A DNA stretch of 64,000 nt. It comes from Isoetes taiwanensis. Its lineage: Eukaryota; Streptophyta; Lycopodiopsida; Isoetales; Isoetaceae. The notes under the pieces are model-generated. The model was not told the origin of the DNA, ran no database searches, and saw only the letters and a program-made list of their open reading frames with translations. The position numbers and the translations under genes are program-made. The DNA is taken from contig JAJEKV010000056.1 in the NCBI GenBank assembly GCA_021234155.1, positions 4,778,356 through 4,842,355 on the forward strand. The letters run 5' to 3'. Below, piece by piece: positions 46,941-57,812 of this stretch; positions within the stretch are counted from its first letter, which is position 1, and every line of letters starts with the position of its first letter.

Positions 46941-49900
46941 ATGACCTCCAGGTTAGAGGCTATTCAGTTCTAGTATGTTAAATGTTTTAGTATGTTTAAT
47001 GTAGGATGTTAAATGTTTTAATATGTTTAAGGGTAGATCTTCTCCATTTTGTTCAGTAGATAAGTTCTCAACAATTGATGTCTTGCTGAATCTTGTAGTA
47101 ATAGGAATCCATAACTCTAGCTATTAGATATAGCATTTAGATTAAAGATGCCATTTACCGGTCAATGGGCCATTTTCCTTTAAATGGAGCAGTAGCGCCA
47201 TTTTCCTTGAAATGGAGCAGCTGCGCCATTTTCCTTTGGATGGCGCAGCTGCGCCATTTAAAGGGAAATGGCGCAGCTGCTCCATTTCAAGGAAAATGGC
47301 GCTACTGCTCCATTTAAAGGAAAATGGCCCATTGACAGGTAAATGGCGCAGCTGCGCCATTTAAAGGTAAATGGCGCGACTGCGCCATTTCGTAAATGGA
47401 GCAGCTGCGCCATTTGTCTCATGTCGTATAATTTCTTTCACATTTTCGCGCTATTTTTACTAAGTATATGTCATCGAGGGTTGCATGTCTTTAACAAGTA
47501 TATATATATGTGTATTGATTCTCACAGGAAAAGGCCCCTGCGTAACCTTGTCGATGGGGATGTGGTAGTTGCCAGGGGACATGAATTGCATAGAGGCCAT
47601 CTGCATGGCAGGAACATTCCGGTCGTGGAGGTCACTGAAGCCATAGTGCCCACCCATGTGCTTCCCATTCCGTGTGAGGGAGCAGATAACATTGCTGAAG
47701 CCGTGGGGACATTTATCGAATGGCCTCGAAATCAAGTGAAGTACTGTGAAGGAGCCTCAAATATGTCATCGGGAACGTCTGATACTGAAACCTCCAACTT
47801 GCCTAGTAGTCCCTCCACAACATCATCAGACTCAGTGTCGACCGCTCTGCTCCTTCAAACAGTAAGCAGCACAGAGAATATGGTGAACCTTGTCAGTAAT
47901 AATACTGTGGTTGGTAAGGGTGTCTGGGTGAATAGAACTTGCATCCATGGGAAGAATGTTGACGCACTCAACGTAGCAGTGCAAGTTACCGAGGCTGTGG
48001 TGCCTACCCACATCCTTCCGATTCCATGTGATGGCGCTGACAACATTGAAGAGGCTGTGGGCACGTTTATCGAATGGCCTCGGCAGGATATAAGATATCA
48101 TGCCATTGATTTAGCTACTCCATCACTGACCTCGAATGTAGAATCTGTAGAGGCAGTGTCAGATGCAGATGAAGAAATTGATCCTATAGTGGATCTAGGT
48201 ACAAGTTTTCCTCGCAGGATAGCATCAGATGATGATGAACCACCACATAGTTTCTCAAGAACTGATCTCTTGGATAAGCATTGCCACATTCTTCATGCAT
48301 GTGACCGAAGTAAATATGCAGAGGCCATAATTGTCTTGATGATCCCCGGATGCCGTTGACGATAAATTTTTAGGAGACTCAAAGGTGGGGCTCAGGTGGG
48401 AAAGATCCTTCCCCGCACTAATTACGAGGGATCTCAAATGTCATGCTTGTGCGCGAAAGGGCGTGCCCAAAAATGCACTTGTACAATGGGAAAATAGCGA
48501 TGTGATGCTGCAGGATGGAAGGACTGTCTCACAACATCTGCAAGCTCGATAAGCTAAAGAAAATGGGGATATGGAAATAGAATCATTTGAGGACAACATT
48601 CAGGCTCAATTCAAACGAAAAAGGAAGTATACTTACACACATAGGATTCCAAGACAACCCAAGGGAAAGAGCAAAGAGGAAAGGCTATGCTCCACAACTT
48701 CAATCAATAAGTTCATGAAGTCAAGCTGCTGCAAAAATACTTGCAACAAGAAACTTACCAAGCATCAAGTACGTGAATTAAGAAAAGAATTTTTATCTCA
48801 ACCATACAATGCAAGGGTTACGTATTTTTTTGACGTGCTGAGTGTGATTTACACAGGAGAAGAAGAGGATAGGATAGTGCTCAAGGGGATGGAATTCTGT
48901 CTGGCTGGGTGGCACATGGCTTTAGGTATCAGTCAGTCAACATTTTACAATTGGAGAAACAGATTTGAAGCAGGTGGAAAGGTAGCTGAACATGGTAATA
49001 CTGGTTCTAAGAAGCCTAGATCTTCTACATTGGCCACCGAATGTGTGCTAGATGATTCATTCGGAGAATGTTTGAAAGTATTCCCCATAGGAGCAAAAGA
49101 GAGTAGAGATGATGTAAGAGAAAATGTACGCAAAGCTTCCTTCCATTCTTAATAAGAAGCTTATACATAAAGAAGTTAGTGCGGTCGTTGAAGAGCTTAC
49201 AGAACAACCAGAGTCCTTGAACTCTTTTTATAGTATATGGAAAAGAGAATTTCCAGATGTTAGCATTGCAAAAAATACAGCCTTCTCTAAATGCAACATC
49301 TGCGTGGTAATTAAGCAGAAGCTAGAAAAAACAAAACATACGAGAGAGAGACGAAATCTTGCAATTCAACGTCGGTCTCATATGCTAGAGCAACGCTCTT
49401 GCAGAAGTCAATATTGGCATTGGAGAGCATTGTCACAGCGGTCTCCTGAAAATCATCTATGTATAATACATGATAAGATGGATCAGGTTAAGACTTTAGT
49501 GCCTAGAAGTCATCATCTAGCAAAATCTGTATGGAGAGTTTATCGCTTGAAGAGCAGTTTGACAGGAGCTCTGACTCATGGGCATGGTGGTCGTGCCTAT
49601 GGTCATTTCTCACTTGATTTATGGAAAGATGATTCAAACTTCCACATTGGTTCACTTTCTAGGATATTGCATAACTTGGAATTGGTACAAGAGGACAAGA
49701 TAGGTGACTTATGTGGAAGTAAGCCTGCAGATTGCAAATGGATGCACGCAGTCAAGGATACCAATCCTTTGAAGAACAAACTTGCTTCTATGGCAGAAGT
49801 ATTGCCAAGTGCTTCAACTACAACGAATCCTGAGGTGTTCAACCCTCTCCCCCGAAATCTCTATTTGCAACTTGATAATGCATCAGGGCAAAACAAAAAT

Positions 49901-50693
49901 AGGTATGTCTTTTCATACTTATCTTACTTGACTTGGCTTAAGGTCTTTGATGAGATCCAAGTGGGCTTTATGATGGTCGGCCACACCCATGATGATATTG
50001 ATGCTTTATTTGGGAATTTTTCAACCTTGATGAGTTCATCGGATGCTTTGACACTACCAGAGCTACTTTACTTGTTCAACAAGTGCAATGCAAAATCTCC
50101 AATTCCATACTTTATTGATGAAGTTCCAAATTGGAAGGCTTTTGTGAAGGGATTCATCCCTGATAAGGGCCAACGCTTGGTTGGGCATACTGAACCATTG
50201 CTCTTCAAATTTAAGACGGCAGGAGATTGTTATGCAATACAAAATGCGTCCTACACATAAAGAGTGGCTTCCAGGAGATTCTCCAGGAGTTAGAATGTGG
50301 AAAGAGGATGAACATGGTCAGCCAATGATACCAAGTGGTGTGCCACAAAATATTCCTCCTAGATCAACATTGAAAGATCTTCCAGGGTTGAAGGATAGCA
50401 TCAACAAATACATCTCCCTATGGAAGGACATATGTAAGAATCAAGAAACTAGCTTGTTTGCAAGGCAATACACGGCAAGTGTTGAGTATTGGAGCCAGCT
50501 TCTAATCTCTTTGGAGGATGTTGCTCCAGGACGTCCTCAAAATGATGCATTTTGGCCACAAACAAGACAAGCTCCTCTAGAACAAACAGCATTTGTTCTA
50601 GAGGTCGACGTATCTGCCTTGGTCACGCGACCTTTACCATCTTATTGTGGCCCGTCAGATGGCCGTCCAGTGTTGCCTCTTGAAGAGTTTGAT
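46941..50693 (+). pseudogene. DUF8039-like plus DUF7869-type transposase gene, copy B, 3' truncated
   Basis: Exon 1 is only 11 bases (46941-46951, Met-Thr-Ser, donor CCAG-GTTAGA). Exon 2 starts at 47528 after TCTCACAG in matching phase. Both DUF8039-like repeats are open (47553-47735, 47895-48100), unlike copy A. The transposase part retains KHQVRELRKEF, missing from copy A, plus LQLDNASGQNKN and VGHTHDDIDAL. Breaks: frame change near 48340, TAA at 48550-48552, one extra base near 49130, and a 5-base loss near 50226. Homology with copy A stops abruptly at 50693, about 100 codons before the end. From about 48490 the copies are almost identical; upstream they are much more diverged. Confidence 0.7.
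47153..47420. repeat. Palindromic array in the copy B transposase intron
   Basis: About eight to nine AAATGG(C/A)GCAG-type dyads. The order of variants is itself mirrored around 47245: the left and right halves read as inverted copies, giving a larger fold-back. Open frames here (MAQLRHL-type peptides) are translated repeats. Confidence 0.9.
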
Positions 50694-51200
50694 ATTTCAT
50701 CACAATAAAACAAATAGAACATAAGTAAAAGTTACCACAAAGATAGAGCAGATGGATCCCATTATTCTGAAAGTCATAAAGTTTGCAACACCCGTACACA
50801 AACATTTTTCAACTGGAATTTAACAGCAGCCTTTGGCCTCCATGGATTCTTGTGGTGAGAAACCAAAGTGGGAAACTTTTCTGCTTGTTAGCACAAGGAT
50901 CTAGAAACCTTGGAATTTGCTTAATAACTGCCTCAAAATCTAAAAATGCATGGTAATTTTTTGCAAGCTTCATTCGGAATGAGCCGTAAAACAATATCCC
51001 ATAGCGCAATCCTGTATTAATTAGTTGGTAGGATGTGAAAGCCTACCAAACCCGGCCGAAAAATTGCTGTTTTAGCATAGACAACTTAACCAAACATATC
51101 CATATCATACACTATAAAAAATATCTCAAAGAGAGCTTTCCAACGCAATAAAAATCATCTCAAACAGAGCTCTGGATCAAAAGTTATGATAAGAAATGTG
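50694..51200. other. Unassigned flank beyond truncated copy B
   Basis: Unrelated to the copy A 3' end. A minus-strand frame (51009-50809) reads LAKNYHAFLDFEAVIKQIPR and is gene-like, but I do not recognise it. It may be another captured exon. Confidence 0.3.
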
Positions 51201-51206
51201 TTGCCG

Positions 51207-51505
51207 GCGGGGAAACTGCACTACATGGGCCCTTCAAGCCCTTCATGTGCCCACTATGCAGCACACACACAAAAAGAGGGCTTTTGTTGTGAGCCATTGG
51301 TTGTTGACCATTATACACCACACGCACAAAAAAGGGCTTTTGTTGTGAGCCATTGGTTTTCAAGCCCATCATGTGCCCATTATGCACCACACACACAAAA
51401 AGAGGGCTTTTGTTGTGAGTCATTGGTTGTTGACCATTATGCACCACACGCACAAAAAAAAGGCTTTTGTTGTGAGCCATTGGTTGTTGACCATTGAAAA
51501 AAAAA
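51207..51505. repeat. Tandem repeats with GGGCTTTTGTTGTGAGCCATTGG core
   Basis: Four units of about 55-75 bases with GGGCTTTTGTTGTGAG(C/T)CA, TTGGTTGTTGACCATTATGC and ACCACAC(A/G)CACAAAAA words. Frames across it on both strands are repeat peptides. Confidence 0.85.
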
Positions 51506-52679
51506 AGGGCTAAAATCAATGGCTCAGAAATGGTGCACTCTAGATGTACGCATTAGTACATCCATTTGAATACATCACGAAATCATAGGAAAACCTTAGT
51601 GAAAAGCGTACAAAAACACAAAGAAAACCCCCTGTTATTATGCTACATATTAATATAATATGCATACTTACCTCCAAAAAAAAAATTATAATATTAAATT
51701 AAATAAACAAACTACTATAAAAACCCATGATGGTGAATTATGGTGACAAATTAAAACAATGAACCAGAAATAGTTCATACTTATTCGACATATTAACCCA
51801 CAAGAAAGTATTACTTTATTATAGCAGTTTCATATAAAATTTGCTATATAAAACTGATAACTGTTACTTTTAGGGCGCCTTGTGTGGGTAGTCATTCACA
51901 TGGAAAGGGATCTTGTAAAATATATAGTGACGAGGGATGCATCTAATTTACACTAATTTTGATCTGCGCTCCCCTAGGCTCACGTAAAATGATGCCATCG
52001 ATCTAATGCTTTGAGCAAAGGATAAATTTGTCAAGGGGGATTTACTCATGTATAAGGGGGATATGCCATCTGCGTGCATGGGGTGGCAAAAAACCCCCCT
52101 GTATACGGATTTTTAAAAGCAAATTTTGACCCCTTTCGAATAAAAATTACCTAGGATATTGCAAAAAATACCAGAAAAAGGACCCCCTGCCGACCGTATA
52201 TGTACGAAAATGGGTCCAAAAAAACCCCTACCCGTGCATGCAGATGAGTTATACGCCCAAAACTGTGAACCCCCCTTGAAATTTGTGAGCCTTTTTGCAA
52301 ATCAAAAGCTAAGTTTTATATATAGTCTATAAATTCTAAGGCCTCTTGAACATATCGTGTTTTATTTTTGACATTTTGGCATTGGCATGTCCATCACATA
52401 TCTCTTGCTTATGTTCTTATGTATGCCATTCTCCTTATCCATTCATATACTAAAGACTTTAGTTTGTAAGTATATGCTAGTGCAATCTAGGAAAGATATC
52501 AAACCTCATTGTCTTAACCATTAGATTATGCTCATACAAGCCAAATGGCAAGTTCTTATTGCACCTTGGCCATTGACATTGATTAGCAATCCAGCTCACG
52601 TTGTCCTCATAAGTATAGAATAGAATAGTTTTTTTATCGTCCACTGAGACCAATCGGCCTATGGGACCCAGAAGGAGCG
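51506..52679. other. Unassigned sequence
   Basis: No gene recognised. A stretch near 52030-52280 with many CCCCC and GGGGG runs stands out from the AT-rich background. Confidence 0.35.
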
Positions 52680-54660
52680 CAGCAAACTTATTACTGTCCG
52701 GGTTAAAAAACCTTCGCCCCGAAGGGTTTTCGAGGGAAAAACCGTGGCAGTAATAAGAATGCTGTCAAACTGTACAAGTATACATCATCATGAAATAAAT
52801 GTGTATGTACATGTCAAGTGCGTGCCCGAGGACATAGCTGATCTCGCATGTCCATGACCTCCTGAAGGTATGATCCTAGCATCCGTACGGATGCCGTGCT
52901 CAATGTCACATGTAGCGGCTGGCCAGGCCTGACCAACTCAGCATAGCGCGTCCGGATTTGATCATATGCTGGGCAACTTTGAAGGGTATGAGATTCATCC
53001 TCAATGACTCCCATTTGGCAGCATTGACAGAGCCTGTCCTGACGTGGCTGGGTAAAAGCATGTTAGGGTGTACCACTTTTGGAACCTGCAAAAGTACATA
53101 CACTAGGTACTTCTGAACTGGGTACTTTCTCATTTTTCTTTTCATTAAAACTAATACAAAATCCAAAATAAAAGTCAAGGACATGGTAATATTCAAAGTT
53201 AAGATAAAGATAATGCTATCGGAGATCAATATATATATAAAAAGTTCTAAAACATACCTTATATTGAGATATTATACAGGTACCCAGTACCCAGTCCTGG
53301 CTACCTTTTTAGGTACCTTTTTAGTCACTAAATAATACTTTTTAAGGGACACCCTAACATGCTTTTACCCGGCTCACCAATCCATCTGCATGTCTCAATT
53401 CGAAGATGATGTGCCCCTGTGCGAATGGAGGCAATGAGTCTGCATCTTTTCATGGGCAAGTGGGTGCGCAGGTAGCATTGTGGGCCTCGTTCCAATGTGG
53501 GATTTATGTGGCGCTGGTAGTGTGCTGTCTTGACCTGTTCAAGGGCGCTGGCATCCCAAAGCTTGCTGATGAAGCAAGCGTCAAGATATTGCCTCAAGCT
53601 ATGGCGATCTGCCTCTGTTTGCACATGTATGCACCTGTGCTCCTGCACATTCCATCTAGCCATCCATTGAGCTCTCTTTTCCCTCCAGCAGGCCTTGAGG
53701 CGTTGTGGCCCTATTGCCATGATATAAGCTAGTTTTGGGAGACGAGCATCGTCCATGTTGACCACCTTCTGAAAATAGACAATGTGGCGATCAAGGGCCG
53801 CCCTCAAGAGGCAAGAATCACGCTTCTCCTGGTAGAATTTGATATGGGACTGTGGACTTCACCCCTAGTGCTCGTACCAAGAAGGCTTTCTGCACCTGCT
53901 CCAAGTCATTCCAAGTAGCGAGGGATACTACTGGGCCCCATACTTCCACCCCGTATAAAAGGACAGGCTCCACTAAGACTTTGAACAGGTGTGACTGATG
54001 GGTCCAATCATACAACTCCGCTCTATGACTATTGTTTTGCATTGCATATAGTGCTTTCCAGCCAGCATCCCTTCGTAGTCTGTATGGATGTGTCCCAGTG
54101 CATAGTAGACGGAAACTCCACTCCCAAATATTTGTATGTGGATGCTACTTCCACATTCTGCCCTCGGTAATGGAAGGAGGGGATCCTCGGCTGTCGTGAA
54201 GATGATATGAAAACCACCTTAGTCTTGGCCAAGTTGACGCGCATATCAGTCGCTTGACAAAATGTGTCTAGGGCATCGAGATGTCGTTGCATGTCTGCTG
54301 GTGTGTAAGCTAGGAGGTCCACATCATCAGCATATATTAACTGCTTGATGATCTGGTAGAGAAGGTGAGCCCCGTTGCCCCCATTATCAGCAAGCCAGCT
54401 CTCCAATTGATCAATGTAAAGCCCAAACAATGTTGGGGAGAGAGGGCATCCCTGGCGAACCCCGATACTACTATCAAATGGTTGGCTTGTCGGCTGCAAC
54501 CGACCCGAGCATCTTTCATAAAGCCTGTACACTGCATTCTGCAAATCTACCGGAACCCCCAGCTGTCGCAATCTTGCCCATAGTGTGTAGTGGGCACATG
54601 TAACTTCAACTATGTCAAAATTATGACTCTCCATGATTACAAAAATTATGGAGATGACTT
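52680..54660 (-). mobile_element. Non-LTR retrotransposon (LINE), 5' truncated and frameshifted
   Basis: On the minus strand the reverse transcriptase palm reads FDIVEVTCAHYTLWARLRQL, SSIGVRQGCPLSPTLFGLYI and IYADDVDLLAYT (the catalytic YADD), then LAKTKVVFISSS and YKYLGVEF. The thumb and C-terminal part (YGVEVWGPVV, then a Trp/Arg-rich stretch) continue in two further frames. A CQCCQ-x-DESH-x-L-x-x-C zinc-knuckle-like motif lies around 52950-53040. No endonuclease domain is present, so the copy is 5' truncated near 54660. Frame changes lie near 54035 and 53812. A 321-bp MITE interrupts it. Confidence 0.85.
53050..53370. mobile_element. MITE with 4-bp target duplication, 321 bp
   Basis: Perfect inverted ends of 22 bases start GGGTAAAAGCATGT. 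The flanks are GGCT at 53046-53049 and 53371-53374. Taking out the MITE and one GGCT restores the LINE frame across the site (WIGE joined to PRQDRLCQ), which confirms the borders and TSD length. The superfamily is open; 4-bp TSDs occur in few plant groups. No coding. Confidence 0.85.
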
Positions 54661-55384
54661 GAATCTTCATACGTTCCATATATGATATAGAGTCATAGGG
54701 TTTATCACTCTATAACATATATACAATCTTTAGTTCGATACATCAAGATTAAAACTCTCCACAATTGCATTTACCCTCATCCTTCTATAACAGTAGAATT
54801 TTTTTCCAAGTCCTTTTGCCAACAAAAGATGATTCGATTGGCTCAATGAACGTTAAATGGAACACATATTTGTGAGGCTAAATTGCTATTCAAATCCTCT
54901 TATGAGTCTAGGAATCTCAACTAAGGCACGATTGTTTTCTGGTGATAGACAATTGACCTCATCAACTACATCAAAGTCAGATATATAGGAGTTTTAAGGA
55001 ACAAAATATGGAGGCCCATTATTATTCAACACAAATGTATGACAACTTAACTACACTTGCCTGGCTCACAAGTAGAATAAAATAGTAAGCATTTATCAAT
55101 GGCCTAGCTTTCTTGCTGGACCTACATAATTTGAAAAAACAAAACGCTATATTTTTCAAAGAGGGCTTGTACACTTTTGAATGGTGCCAATCAATGTTAA
55201 AATTTGACGGTTTTCTAATGACAGGCAAAATAATTTTATGCCTTTCACATGACAGAAGTTCTCAAAATCCAACTTTTCAAATGCCAGACAAAAATTTAAA
55301 ATGACAGAATCCAAGTTTTTAGTCAAAAAATATAGAAAAAATACCCATTTGTAATACTTGCTCAAAGAAGAGTACATAAATGGA
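54661..55384. other. Unassigned sequence
   Basis: AT-rich with only short open frames. It may include decayed hAT element sequence next to the fragment at 55385-55597. Confidence 0.3.
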
Positions 55385-55597
55385 TCAATTAACGAGTGGC
55401 ATTGCTCTCCTGTCTTTTGCTGTATACCAATCTTTAAAACACGCTTGCCAATCTATAGATTCAAATGGTTCATCACACAATGAGACCAACATTGTTGCAT
55501 CAAGTGTCTCTAGGTTCATGCGACTTCTTGTAGCACTCTTGATAGCATTTTGGCGAGAAAAACCTCGCTCACAACTTGCTGCGCTTCCAGGAATCAA
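55385..55597 (-). pseudogene. hAT transposase C-terminal dimerisation fragment
   Basis: About 70 residues starting PGSAASCERGFSRQNAIKSA, then RSRMNLETLDATMLVSLCDE and a Trp-containing tail. The S-x-A-x-x-CERGFS-x-x-x-x-IK-x-x-x-R-x-R-x-x-x-x-x-LDA-x-M order is that of the hAT C-terminal dimerisation region, also seen in host ZNF862-like proteins derived from hAT. The zinc finger and catalytic parts are not found nearby. Confidence 0.75.
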
Positions 55598-57596
55598 AAA
55601 ATGAATCGAAAATGACAGAATTAAGGAAAATGAACATATGAGAAAATTATGAATTAAGAAAGTTCCAGATCCCTACCTGGTGCGTCTTCCATAACCAAGG
55701 ATACTATTTTATTTGGTCACCGATCTCTCCACAATCTCATTGCCAAGCACAAACTAATGCATTTGAATAAAAGATATGAAGGTGAATATAAAAAATATAA
55801 CACTTATGCTTCTGTTACAAATCCGAAACATAAACAATTTCCTTAAATCTCAATGAACATAAGAACTGAAAAAAGTTACAGAAGGTAATCAAGAAGGAGC
55901 GAGCTATAATACATACCAGGATTTTCGCTAAGAATCTTTATGTGCAGAGAATCACTGGATGAATCACTTTGCATAATCGTTCTCTTGGCTAACTTTAAAT
56001 GCAACAAAATAATGGCTAACTTTTAATGAAACAAGACCCTTTAACAGTAAAATGCATTTTGGCTATATGTTTACGCACCTTTTTGGACTGTAAAACGTGC
56101 AATCCGACTCAAATCTGGTTGTGAAACTTGAAGCTGACTGCAATCTGGCCTATGAAATGGCTGAATCCGACTGCAATCCGGCTCAAATATGGTTTTAAAA
56201 CTTGAATCTGACTACAATTTGGCTTGTATAATGACTGAATCCGGCTGCAATCCGGCTGCAATCTGGCTGTAAAACTTCAATCCGACTGCAATCGATGGGT
56301 TCTTGATTAAAATATGCCACTGCCTCAGCAATACGAATCAATTCGGCACTGCACAGTTCGATCGGTGGTTGATTCTCAGATTCCCTTTTTTACCCGCCCA
56401 AAAAAACCGTGTATATAGCAGAATACAAAGAAGTGTTAAATCTATTGTTTAAATTCGGTTTTTCCGGTTTGGTGAGAAAGGTTTTTGGTTTTTCTTTTAG
56501 CCTAATTTCCTATGATTGTTGGCCTTTGAGTCACCGGAAAATATTCCGGTGCTTCCAAAACGGGTGCCATTTTATATATTCTTGCTGATGGGCATGTGAA
56601 GTTGTATTTTTTGTTGCAACAGACACTGCAGAAATCATTGCATAATGATTCTTAGCAAATAAATCAAAGATAGATGCATGTAGTGTATCGATTCGGTGGG
56701 TTTGTTGATCTTGGATTGATAAATTCATTTTGTAAATCACTTTTGTCCATCTGCTGATTTGGGAGTTTTAATAACTCTGGCTTTCGATTTGCTTTGGATT
56801 TTGCAGAATATAGCTCTAGGAGTCGAACTGGATCCGATAACTGCTAGAAGGAAATGCAGGTCATGCATTCTTTTAACTGAAGTGTAGAGTGTCGCGATTT
56901 CTTTGTTTGCCATTTTTTGCCTGATTTGTTTTTTTTTTCATATATGATTGTCTCTGCAGAGGTCTCATGTCCCTCATTTTCCAAGAGCAGGGAATAACAC
57001 AGTTTTCCCCAAGGATTATGGGTTTTCAGAAGACGTAATTTGGTTGCAATAAGAAAGGCTTAACCAGACAGCTACAAGGCATTTCCAGATGACACTATCA
57101 TATGTTTGCTAAGAACAATGTGCTGGAGAAGCTTAGATATATCCTTAAACTAGATGACCAGAATGGCATGGGGATTGCAAACCTATTCTCCTTTGCTATA
57201 TCTGTAAGGTATGAATATCAAACTTCCTTTCCCGCTTATGAAGATTCTATTGTGGATGTTTTTCTTTTGGGGATTGAATATCATATTTGTATTTGCAAAT
57301 AAGAGTTGCAGTTTTCATTTGGTGGGATACATGGCGATTGTAAATCTCTTCTCCTTTTTTACATCTGTAAGGTCTATCAAACTTTCTTTCTTGCTCATGG
57401 AGTGCATGTTTGCATGTTTTCCTTTTGGGGATTGAATACTTTTCTAATATGTCTTTGATATATTGTTAGTGGTGACACCGATGGCACTCTTAATAGGATA
57501 TGTTTTTGCTGCATCTATTTGCAAATTTCATAGAATCTTAGATCTGCCAGTAATTGTCAAACAACCCATTTGTCCTGAGCAATGCTTACAGTGCTG
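55598..57596. other. Unassigned sequence with short repeats
   Basis: 56095-56290 holds degenerate tandem units such as AATC(C/T)G(A/G)CTGCAATC(C/T)GGCT. Two short, similar open stretches near 57150-57430 (ATCTGTAAGGT words) form a diverged duplication. No gene recognised. Confidence 0.4.
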
Positions 57597-57812
57597 GCAC
57601 CCATACTAGCGACCCCTGATACTCAGTAATATAGTACACATGAAATATATAGCATTGTTGTTTATGACATGCATGTGGAATATATTCCACACTCTCTCCA
57701 ATCTGGTTGCTACCCCTGATACTCACTACTGTAGTATATATGAAATATATAGCATTTTTGTTTGTGACAAGCATGTGGAATATATTCCACACTCTCTCCA
57801 ATCTGGTATTGC
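57597..57812. repeat. About 100-bp tandem duplication
   Basis: Both units hold ACCCCTGATACTCA, ATATGAAATATATAGCATT and GGAATATATTCCACACTCTC. GGAATATATTCC is itself palindromic. Confidence 0.85.

Noticed and set aside
47142-47400. MAQLRHL-type ORFs over the palindrome arrays
   Set aside because: The dyad contains ATGGCGCAG, so any array yields such peptides. Splice signals place the arrays in introns.
38250-48370. Programmed frameshift between the DUF8039-like and transposase parts
   Set aside because: Both copies change frame at the same place, but one needs +1 and the other -1, and no slippery site is shared. Independent decay or consensus error is simpler.
51184-51519. Overlapping 103- and 111-codon ORFs on both strands
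   Set aside because: Both translate the same tandem repeats.
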